DNA from: Caldifarciminota bacterium
GTDB lineage: Bacteria > Hydrothermota > UBA3072
Assembly (NCBI GenBank): GCA_023131835.1
Contig: JAGLZA010000114.1
Coordinates: 1 to 32,061 of the forward strand
Reading direction: 5' to 3'
Length of the DNA stretch: 32,061 bases
The notes below the pieces were generated by a model. It made no database searches. It saw only the letters and a program-made list of their open reading frames with translations, and had not been told where the DNA came from. Both the position numbers and the translations under genes were made by a program. Positions 8,259 to 14,459 of this stretch are shown piece after piece (within the stretch, counting starts at the first letter, position 1; each line of letters starts with the position of its first letter).

Positions 8259-8530
8259 AGGTCAATAAGGAAAGAAAAATGGTCTGGATTTACACAGAAA
8301 AATTTAAAGTAGAGGGATATATCTATGTGGTAGCAAACGCGAGATTATCAGATGCCCTTATGGCAATAGCGAAACAATCCCCATTTATTCCGATAACCGA
8401 TGCTGAAATTATGTATGCCGATGGAATAAGAAAAAAGGTAAGGTTTCTTATGATTCAAATTAGTGCCATAGAGATAATATTTGAGGTTGAAAATGTTGAA
8501 AATGAAGAAAATCCACTTGACAATGATTGA
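8249..8530 (+). CDS. small conserved protein, DUF6812-like
   Basis: 93 residues, cytoplasmic, no signal or membrane segment. The order of motifs (VWIYTEKFKVEGYIYV, ARLSDAL, SPFIPITDAEI, DGIRKKVRFLMI) matches what I recall of a small beta-rich bacterial family with the pattern RLSD...FIPxTDA, often labelled DUF6812; function unknown. AAGGAGG lies 4 bases before the ATG at 8249, which overlaps the end of ispG by 10 bases; a second Met at 8255 is an alternative start. The C-terminus is acidic (VENVENEEN), and the promoter of the next gene lies across its last codons. Confidence 0.7.
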   Translation: MAMKVNKERKMVWIYTEKFKVEGYIYVVANARLSDALMAIAKQSPFIPITDAEIMYADGIRKKVRFLMIQISAIEIIFEVENVENEENPLDND

Positions 8531-8544
8531 CAAATCTTTATAAT
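8517..8544 (+). promoter_or_regulatory. consensus sigma70 promoter inside the end of the preceding gene
   Basis: TTGACA (8517-8522), 16 bases, TATAAT (8539-8544): both boxes perfect. The predicted start is about 8551, directly at the ATG at 8552, with no room for a ribosome site. This suggests a leaderless transcript for the SLBB gene and the genes after it. Confidence 0.75.
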
Positions 8545-8551
8545 CAAGAAT

Positions 8552-8956
8552 ATGATGATGATTTGTCTTATAATATTTAACATATCAGCCTCCGAGGTAT
8601 ATCTAAAGGGGGATGTTTCTATTCGCATTCAGGTGTGGGGTGAGGTGCAATCTCCGGGGATGTACCAGGTTCCCCCAACTACAAATTTAGTTGAGGCTCT
8701 TTCCTTCGCCGGAGGACCTACCTCAGAGGGAGATATTAGTATGGTCAAGCTTGTTAGAGTATTGAAGAAGGAGAAGATAGTCTTCTACGATGTTAATGAT
8801 TATATGGACGGGAAAGGATCGCCCCCTCCGATAATGGATTCCGGTGATCTTATTTTTGTTCCGCGGTCTCTATCATCTCGTATATGGGATTTTGTTAGAT
8901 TTACAAGCATCGTTGCAGGAGTTAGTTGGTCGGTCTATATGATCGTATCCAGGTGA
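8552..8956 (+). CDS. SLBB-domain protein with C-terminal membrane anchor
   Basis: 134 residues. A short hydrophobic start (MMMICLIIFNISAS) without basic residues may be a weak signal peptide. Residues 22-105 form one SLBB domain, the beta-grasp ligand-binding module of polysaccharide-export proteins: IQVWGEVQSPGMYQVPP, NLVEALSFAGGPTSEGD, VKLVR and MDSGDLIFVP. It lacks the poly-export domain that normally precedes SLBB in Wza-like proteins. A hydrophobic segment at about 113-132 ends the protein and is probably membrane-inserted. Ten bases separate it from the sensor-like gene, so the two may work together at the envelope. No polysaccharide genes are nearby. Role unknown. Confidence 0.75.
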   Translation: MMMICLIIFNISASEVYLKGDVSIRIQVWGEVQSPGMYQVPPTTNLVEALSFAGGPTSEGDISMVKLVRVLKKEKIVFYDVNDYMDGKGSPPPIMDSGDLIFVPRSLSSRIWDFVRFTSIVAGVSWSVYMIVSR

Positions 8957-8966
8957 GGAGGTAAAA

Positions 8967-10355
8967 ATGATTAAAAGGGGTTTATTATTCGGGGTGCTTG
9001 GTTTTCTTATGTCCTTTGTGACGCTTTTTCTGTATATAGGAATTCCAAAGCCTGAAGAAGTAGAAATCATAGAGCCCTCTATAGAGGAATCTCTCAGCGG
9101 CTGGAACGCTTTAGAGGAATTATTGGTAACTCACTTAAGAGAACCCGTTTCATTTGATGATGACATATTCGTTTCAATCCTGATGCAAGATCTAATGAAA
9201 GGGATTACCTCTTTTAAAAGAATCACAATTACCGGGTACAGTAACTTAGTTTTATGGGATTCTGATCAATCAAGGATGGGCAGAAAGTATAGAGGATGGG
9301 ATATATCCGGGAGCGAGGAGGGAGTTAAGATTACGGATACACTATTAATGATAGGTGAACCTATAACTATGGAAGGTACGAGGGTTGGATATCTTTATGT
9401 GTATATAAGTAATGATATTAAAGCACAGGACATTGCTATCAATGGATGGAAGAATTATATGAATATCCTGGCATATTCAATAAGCAGTGAAGTGGCCATA
9501 AAGGATATGAAATCTATATCAGATATTTCAAGACACACGGTTAAAAGGAAGGATTTATTACATTTTACTGTCTTATCTCAGGATGGAATTATTCTTGAGG
9601 ATATAGATAAATCACTGGTCGGAGAACCATATAAAAAAGGCTGGATTGAAAAGGCCAGAGTTAGAAGTGCTGAAGTAGTAGGCAATAGTCTTTTTATCTC
9701 TATACCTGTCAACAATAGGGGAAATGAGGTTGGAGAAATAGATATTATGGTTCGGATATCAAAACAAGAAGTAGCAGAGAAGAAAACTGGTATTTTCGGG
9801 ATGTTCCCTCCTGAATTGACCAGGATAAAGAATCTCATATATCCAATTGTTTCCTTTATAATCCTCTTTGCTGTGGGATGGATGTTGGGAGGAGCTCCTA
9901 CTGCTATAAGGTCTGCAACTGAGGTTGAGGCCGAGGCTGAGGAGGGGGTTGCTTTATCAGGAGAAAGACTTGAAATAGAGGAAGAACTGGGAAAGCTCAA
10001 AACGAGTAGGGATGATCTCATTTCAGAGATTGCTGAAAAACAGAAACTCGGGAGTGAACTGGATAAGGAAATTGGTGAGAAGCAGAGCCTTAAAGGTGAC
10101 CTTGATGAACAAGTGCAGGCTGCAGAAAAGATTGGAGTCCAAAAAGAAGAAGAAGAAATCTTGTTTGATAGCCTCTTGAAGGAAGATAAAGCGGGAAGTG
10201 CGGAACAAGGCAGAGAAGAACTGGAACTAACCCAGAGAATAGTAGCAAAACGAAGAGAGGAGATAGCTCTATCCGCAAGAGTAGAAGCAAAGAGGAAAGA
10301 ATTGATAGAATTGGAAAGAAAGGCAGACGAATCAAAGGGTGGGTCAGAGGAATAA
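8967..10355 (+). CDS. membrane protein with tandem extracytoplasmic sensor-like domains and coiled coil
   Basis: 462 residues. TM1 spans about 5-25 (LLFGVLGFLMSFVTLFLYI). Residues 75-145 and 190-285 look like two related halves, each with a strand pattern ending in a (V/I)(L)..D.D.S..G..Y motif (LWDSDQSRMGRKYRGW and ILEDIDKSLVGEPYKKGW), resembling a double-Cache-type sensor fold. TM2 lies at about 290-311 (IVSFIILFAVGWMLG). The cytoplasmic tail (325-460) is a Glu/Lys-rich coiled coil with no kinase, cyclase or methyl-accepting domain, so the output partner is unknown. The start follows AGGAGG by 5 bases. It lies between the SLBB gene and leuS. Confidence 0.7.
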   Translation: MIKRGLLFGVLGFLMSFVTLFLYIGIPKPEEVEIIEPSIEESLSGWNALEELLVTHLREPVSFDDDIFVSILMQDLMKGITSFKRITITGYSNLVLWDSDQSRMGRKYRGWDISGSEEGVKITDTLLMIGEPITMEGTRVGYLYVYISNDIKAQDIAINGWKNYMNILAYSISSEVAIKDMKSISDISRHTVKRKDLLHFTVLSQDGIILEDIDKSLVGEPYKKGWIEKARVRSAEVVGNSLFISIPVNNRGNEVGEIDIMVRISKQEVAEKKTGIFGMFPPELTRIKNLIYPIVSFIILFAVGWMLGGAPTAIRSATEVEAEAEEGVALSGERLEIEEELGKLKTSRDDLISEIAEKQKLGSELDKEIGEKQSLKGDLDEQVQAAEKIGVQKEEEEILFDSLLKEDKAGSAEQGREELELTQRIVAKRREEIALSARVEAKRKELIELERKADESKGGSEE

Positions 10356-10366
10356 AAGACGGCCTG

Positions 10367-12781
10367 ATGTATCCATTTAGAGATATCGAAAAGAAGTGGC
10401 AAAAGAGATGGGAGGAAATCGGCCTTTATAGGACTCCGGAAAAACCTGAAGATAAATACTATATCATGGAGATGTGGCCATATACTTCTGGCGACATCCA
10501 TATAGGCCATTTCAGAAACTATTCATTTGGAGACCTCAGGTGGAGGTGGGAGAAGATGATGGGAAAGGATATACTGCATCCCTTTGGTTGGGACGCCTTT
10601 GGACTGCCAGCAGAGGAAGCTGCAATAAAGAAGAACTTAGACCCCAGGGAATGGACATATAACAATATAAAGGCTGCCCGGAGGACTATAAAAAAGTTAG
10701 GGTTCAGTTATGACTGGGAGAGGGAAGTAATAACATCAGACCCGGACTACTACAAGTGGACACAATGGCTACTCATTCAATTATATAAAGAAGGGTTATT
10801 ATACAGAAAAGAAGCCTATGTAAACTGGTGCCCGGGATGCAAGACTGTGCTTGCTAATGAACAGGTAGAAGGAGGACTATGCTGGAGGTGTGATTCTAAG
10901 GTTGAAAAGAGGAAACTTGAACAATGGTTTGTAAGAACCACTGATTATGTTGAAGGATTATTGAATGACATCGAAACACTGGATGAATGGCCTGAAAATA
11001 TAAAAGAAATGCAGAGAAACTGGATAGGCAAGAATGAGGGAGCGACTATTCGATTTACAATGGAAAATGGTGAGGAATTTGAGGTATTTACCACAAGACC
11101 GGATACCATCTATGGAGTAACTTTTATTTGCTTATCCCCTGAAAGTGAAATAGCAGAAGTAATAGCAAAGAAGAATAAAGAGGTAAAGCAATATATCCAT
11201 GATGCCCTCTTGATGAGTAATATCGAAAGAACAATAGTTGACCGCGAAAAGACAGGGGTAAACACCCATTATAATGCAATACATCCACTTACGAATGAAG
11301 AGATGCCTGTTTTTGTGGCAGATTTCGTTCTTGGCTCGTACGGAACCGGAATCGTCATGGGGGTTCCGGCTCATGACCAGAGGGATTTTGAATTTGCGAA
11401 AAAATTTAAACTACCAATAAGACAGGTGATCAAGCCCGAAAAAGAAACAGAAGAAAATACAGCCTTCACAGGACATGGAATTATGATAAATTCCGGCGAG
11501 TTTGATGGAATGAGATCAGAAGAATTCATAAAAAAGATAACACAAGTCCTTGAAAGTAAAGGCGTTGGATGTAAATCTATAAACTATCGCTTAAAGGATT
11601 GGTTGATTGCAAGGCAGCGGTACTGGGGAGCACCCATTCCGATGATTCACTGCGAAAAGTGTGGAATCGTGCCGGTTCCTGAGGAGGATCTTCCTGTATT
11701 GCTTCCACCGACTAAAGAAGTGGATTTTATACCAAAGTCACGTTCTCCGCTGGCTGATCATTCGAACTTTATGAACACAAAGTGTCCAAAATGTGGTGGA
11801 GCGGCTCTCAGGGACCCTGATACTGCTGACACCTTTGTGGATTCTGCCTGGTATCACTTGAGGTATCTTGATGCTAAGAACAAAGCGAAGATATTCGATA
11901 GGGGAGAGGCAGACAAATGGCTGCCTGTGGACCTCTATATCGGTGGTGCAGAGCATGCAACAGGGCATCTTATATATATGAGATTCATTACCAAGTTCTT
12001 GCATAAACTGGGTTATCTTTCGGTCAAAGAGCCAGTGTTAAGGCTATTTAATCAGGGGATGGTGCGTGATGAAAATGGCGTGGTTATGTCCAAATCAAAA
12101 GGCAATGCAGTGGATACAGAGGAGTTGGTAGCCAAGATTGGTGTTGATGCTGCGAAGATCGCAATCTTATTCTTTGGTCCGCCTGATAGTGATATAGACT
12201 GGAGAGAGGAGAATATAAAGGGCTCAACCAGATTTCTGACTAAAATATATGATCTCTTTTATGAAAACGCACGAAAAGGAGCTATAAGCCTTGATATAAA
12301 CGATAAGCAAAAAACACTTTTTAAGGTAGTGGAGAAAACAACAAAGAAGGTTACGAATGATATTGAGAAATTTTCATACAATACAGCAATAGCAGCCCTT
12401 ATGGAACTCCTCAATAAAATAACTGACTATGTAGATAAGAACGATAACCTATTCCAGTACACAATTAGACGATTTATGAGTCTATTGGCACCCTTTGCTC
12501 CTCATATTACCGAGGAGATATATAGTCGATTTGGCAATAAGGAATCGATATTCCTGGAAGATTGGCCTATCTACGATAAAGAAGCCATAATAGAAGAGCA
12601 ATTTACTCTAATAATCCAGATAAACGGGAAACTTCGTGCAAGAGCGGTCGCAGACAAAGGAATCGATAAAGAAAAGGCTTTAGAGATAGCCCTTAAACAG
12701 GAAAATGTCCAGAAATTCATCAAAGGCAACCACAAAAAGGTCATATACGTCCCTGATAAACTGATAAATATAGTTGTTTAA
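10367..12781 (+). CDS. leuS: leucyl-tRNA synthetase
   Basis: 804 residues, class I synthetase that charges tRNA-Leu. The nucleotide-binding motif HIGH is at 45-48 in SGDIHIGHFRNY. A Zn-type cluster follows (CPGC, CWRC), then the CP1 editing domain with FTTRPDTIYG and GVPAHDQRDFEFA. The KMSKS loop reads VMSKSKGN (573-580), with Val in place of the first Lys. The anticodon-binding and C-terminal domains follow (FAPHITEEIY, IQINGKLRARA). It is complete and of bacterial type. It starts 11 bases after the sensor-like gene with no strong ribosome site, so coupling to that gene is likely. No T-box leader is present. Confidence 0.96.
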   Translation: MYPFRDIEKKWQKRWEEIGLYRTPEKPEDKYYIMEMWPYTSGDIHIGHFRNYSFGDLRWRWEKMMGKDILHPFGWDAFGLPAEEAAIKKNLDPREWTYNNIKAARRTIKKLGFSYDWEREVITSDPDYYKWTQWLLIQLYKEGLLYRKEAYVNWCPGCKTVLANEQVEGGLCWRCDSKVEKRKLEQWFVRTTDYVEGLLNDIETLDEWPENIKEMQRNWIGKNEGATIRFTMENGEEFEVFTTRPDTIYGVTFICLSPESEIAEVIAKKNKEVKQYIHDALLMSNIERTIVDREKTGVNTHYNAIHPLTNEEMPVFVADFVLGSYGTGIVMGVPAHDQRDFEFAKKFKLPIRQVIKPEKETEENTAFTGHGIMINSGEFDGMRSEEFIKKITQVLESKGVGCKSINYRLKDWLIARQRYWGAPIPMIHCEKCGIVPVPEEDLPVLLPPTKEVDFIPKSRSPLADHSNFMNTKCPKCGGAALRDPDTADTFVDSAWYHLRYLDAKNKAKIFDRGEADKWLPVDLYIGGAEHATGHLIYMRFITKFLHKLGYLSVKEPVLRLFNQGMVRDENGVVMSKSKGNAVDTEELVAKIGVDAAKIAILFFGPPDSDIDWREENIKGSTRFLTKIYDLFYENARKGAISLDINDKQKTLFKVVEKTTKKVTNDIEKFSYNTAIAALMELLNKITDYVDKNDNLFQYTIRRFMSLLAPFAPHITEEIYSRFGNKESIFLEDWPIYDKEAIIEEQFTLIIQINGKLRARAVADKGIDKEKALEIALKQENVQKFIKGNHKKVIYVPDKLINIVV

Positions 12782-12835
12782 GAAAGGGTTCGATGCCCTA
12801 TCACCTTACCTTTTAAATTCACCACAAAGACATGT

Positions 12836-12968
12836 CGCTTCGCTCCAATTGAAAAATGAAGATTGCAAAGTGCAAAATGAAAAATGCCTCTCCACCCACC
12901 CTTAATTCACCACAATGACACAAAGGGAATTAGTTAAATAGTTGAATGGTTAAATAGTTAAATAGTAG
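12836..12968. repeat. mixed intergenic repeats after leuS
   Basis: This stretch holds no convincing gene. 12836-12867 resembles the repeat at the end of the HD gene (1-45). 12928-12968 is an AT-rich imperfect direct repeat built on GTTAAATA (GTTGAATGGTTAAATAGTTAAATAG). Between them are low-complexity phrases of the kind CACCACAA, also seen near 28045. Confidence 0.5.
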
Positions 12969-13050
12969 GGGCGAACTGCGTTCGCCCTTTTGTAGGAGCG
13001 ACTTCCCAGTCGCGATTATGAAGTAGGGGCAATTCATGAATTGCCTCTAC
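12965..13050. repeat. three GTAGG-type hairpin repeats in a row
   Basis: 12965-12988: stem GGGCGAAC, loop TGC, GTTCGCCC. 12992-13016: GTAGGA then stem GCGACT, loop TCCC, AGTCGC. 13023-13050: GTAGGGGCAATTCA pairing with TGAATTGCCTCTAC, centred on CATG. The middle unit is repeated nearly identically at 14264 and 28185. No gene lies from here to the leader ORF at 13200; 13120-13150 holds short repeats of TAACGCA. Confidence 0.8.
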
Positions 13051-13161
13051 AGGTTTCGCGCTCTGTACCCAGGGAGAATCGGGTTGGGCACTAAATCCAA
13101 AATCCTATCTTCGACTCTTGCCTTTTGACGCATTAACGCACTAACGCAATAAAAAAACACA

Positions 13162-13189
13162 TTGACTTTTCTCTTAAGAACTATAAAAT
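13162..13189 (+). promoter_or_regulatory. promoter of the AbiEii module
   Basis: TTGACT (13162-13167), 16 bases, TAAAAT (13184-13189); an alternative -10, TATAAA at 13182, would have a 14-base spacer. The first ATG downstream is at 13200, opening a leader ORF. Confidence 0.5.
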
Positions 13190-13199
13190 AATAAAAACA

Positions 13200-13283
13200 A
13201 TGAATAAGTCAAATATGAAATATAGAATCATTATATCTGAGACCAATATTTATGCATCCTATATAAACTCGGAGAAAAAATGA
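13200..13283 (+). CDS. leader ORF before the antitoxin gene
   Basis: 27 codons beginning MNKSNMKYRIII, opening about 4 bases after the predicted transcript start. Its TGA (13281-13283) overlaps the ATG of the next gene as ATGA, and the GGAG ribosome site for that gene lies within it. It may couple translation of the toxin-antitoxin genes. Expression is unproven; chance is possible. Confidence 0.35.
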   Translation: MNKSNMKYRIIISETNIYASYINSEKK

Positions 13284-13513
13284 TTCCTGAATTTGTTTCA
13301 AAACTTTTCTGGGATGTTAAAAAGGAATCTGTAGATACACAAAAACATTCTCTTTTTATTATCAGGCGGGTATTAGATTATGGAGATGCTGCTTCTTTAG
13401 CATGGCTACGTAAAACTTATTCAGAAAACCTTATAAAAAAGGTAATTCAGAGCAAACGAGGCTTGCAGCACAAAACCCTTATATTCTGGGAAAAATACTA
13501 TGAAAACATTTGA
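13280..13513 (+). CDS. DUF6922-like small protein, probable antitoxin of AbiEii pair
   Basis: 77 residues. The pattern LFWDV near the start, KHSLFIIRRVLDYGDAASLAWL and a C-terminal FWEKYY resembles a small family I know as DUF6922, typically found directly before AbiEii-type nucleotidyltransferase genes. By position it is the likely antitoxin or cognate regulator; no DNA-binding motif is obvious. GGAG lies 5 bases before the ATG. It overlaps the toxin gene by 14 bases, suggesting translational coupling. Antitoxin function is inferred. Confidence 0.7.
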   Translation: MIPEFVSKLFWDVKKESVDTQKHSLFIIRRVLDYGDAASLAWLRKTYSENLIKKVIQSKRGLQHKTLIFWEKYYENI

Positions 13514-14153
13514 AAATGCTATCCTTGAATCATTACGAACACTACTTGAAAGCCTGAACAGCGAGATCAAGAGATGGAATTTCTATCTGGTAGGTGGAAG
13601 TGGTTTGGCATTGCAAATTGGACACCGAGTTTCTGAAGATTTGGACTTTTTCACACCAGAAAATTTTAGTCTTGAGGTCTTAATACAACATTTAAGGACG
13701 CGCTTTTCTTATCAGGAAACCCTTGTATCTTCGGGGACACTATATTGCAATCTAAATCAGATAAAGGTAAGTTTTCTATATTATGAAGTTCCTTTGGTCT
13801 ATCCAAAAATAAATTATAAAAAAGTTGAAATTGCTGATTGGCGCGACATTTTAGCAGAAAAATTTAAAACACTATCACAAAGGGGAAACCGCAAGGATTT
13901 CTACGACATCTACTTTACACTATTCTTGAAGAATATTACAATAGGTGAAAGTATAGAAACTTTCAAGAAGCGGTTTAAAGGAACCGGGATTAATTATTAT
14001 CATATCCTCAAAAGTTTGGTATTCTTTGAGGAAGCAGAACAAGAGCCAGAGCTGCTCTTATTGAAAGAAGTATCATGGGAAACAGTAAAAACCTTTTTTA
14101 TTAATAATTTAAGAGAATTTGAAAAACATCTTCTAAAAGTAGAGGATGAGTGA
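13500..14153 (+). CDS. AbiEii/AbiGii-type nucleotidyltransferase toxin
   Basis: 217 residues. The nucleotidyltransferase signature is VGGSGLALQIGHRVSEDLDFF (split: GGSGLAL at 32-38, then SEDLDFF at 45-51), with the two metal-binding Asp residues in DLD. A second conserved block is LAEKFKTLSQRGNRKDFYDIYF. In characterised AbiEii-type systems the toxin transfers nucleotides to tRNA or other targets and is held by its partner; this can act in phage abortive infection or plasmid and island maintenance. Here it overlaps its partner gene and sits between repeat clusters beside an insertion sequence, a typical accessory setting. It appears intact. Confidence 0.85.
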   Translation: MKTFENAILESLRTLLESLNSEIKRWNFYLVGGSGLALQIGHRVSEDLDFFTPENFSLEVLIQHLRTRFSYQETLVSSGTLYCNLNQIKVSFLYYEVPLVYPKINYKKVEIADWRDILAEKFKTLSQRGNRKDFYDIYFTLFLKNITIGESIETFKKRFKGTGINYYHILKSLVFFEEAEQEPELLLLKEVSWETVKTFFINNLREFEKHLLKVEDE

Positions 14154-14166
14154 TTGAAGGGATAAG

Positions 14167-14268
14167 GTGAAACTTGATAAAAAATCCAGTCAAGTCATTT
14201 TAATTCTTGTTGGAATTGGAATTTCTTTAACTTATAGCTTACTAACTGCCCTTACTCAAAAAGGGTAG
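14167..14268 (+). pseudogene. small membrane-peptide ORF, possibly a truncated gene
   Basis: From GTG at 14167, 33 codons, beginning VKLDKKSSQ and then one hydrophobic segment (VILILVGIGISLTYSLLTAL). The stop codon is the TAG within the GTAGGA start of the hairpin repeat at 14264. It may be the surviving 5' part of a membrane-protein gene cut by repeat and IS insertion, or noncoding. AAGGG-like bases precede the start. Confidence 0.3.
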
Positions 14269-14290
14269 GAGCGACTTCCCAGTCGCGATT
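14264..14290. repeat. GTAGG-type hairpin repeat
   Basis: GTAGGAGCGACT, TCCC, AGTCGCGAT: identical over about 25 bases to 12992-13016 and 28185-28209. Confidence 0.85.
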
Positions 14291-14293
14291 CTT

Positions 14294-14309
14294 GTAGGGA
14301 CAAGGCATG
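14294..14309. repeat. left half of a hairpin repeat split by the IS element
   Basis: GTAGGGACAAGGCATG continues at 16025 as CATGCCTTGTCC. Removing the IS with one CATG restores a perfect palindrome with CATG at its centre, similar to the unit at 13023-13050. Confidence 0.75.
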
Positions 14310-14382
14310 GAGGCTGTCTCAAAACTCACACAAACAGATTACAAAGTAATCCAGTAAAAAACAATTATTCGCACTTCAAGTA

Positions 14383-14411
14383 TTGACAAAATGCTTGTAA
14401 TTGCTTACTTT
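14383..14411 (+). promoter_or_regulatory. probable transposase promoter
   Basis: TTGACA (14383-14388), 17 bases, TACTTT (14406-14411): perfect -35, weak -10. The first ATG, at 14424, opens an 11-codon leader ORF. Confidence 0.4.
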
Positions 14412-14423
14412 TAGTGAGTTATT

Positions 14424-14459
14424 ATGAAATATGGACTAAAGAATGGAGGAGAGTTATGA
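14424..14459 (+). CDS. leader ORF before the transposase
   Basis: Encodes MKYGLKNGGEL. Its TGA overlaps the transposase ATG at 14456 as ATGA, and the GGAGG ribosome site is inside it. It could limit or couple transposase synthesis. Unproven. Confidence 0.3.
   Translation: MKYGLKNGGEL

Noticed and set aside
8527-8544. Second TTGACA (8527-8532) as -35
   Set aside because: Only 6 bases before TATAAT; the first copy at 8517 has a workable 16-base spacer.
10320-10367. T-box or other leader before leuS
   Set aside because: Only 11 bases separate it from the previous gene; no leader exists.
9578-10510. 310-codon ORF on the minus strand
   Set aside because: Antisense to the coiled-coil gene and leuS start; Ser/Phe/Leu-rich composition is what the complement of Glu/Lys-rich coding gives. 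No ribosome site or family motif.
12782-12810. Possible terminator AGGG-TTCGATG-CCCT after leuS
   Set aside because: Only a 4-bp stem and no T-run; too weak to call.
12965-13050. CRISPR-like array
   Set aside because: Units are few, differ in sequence, are unevenly spaced and have no cas genes nearby.
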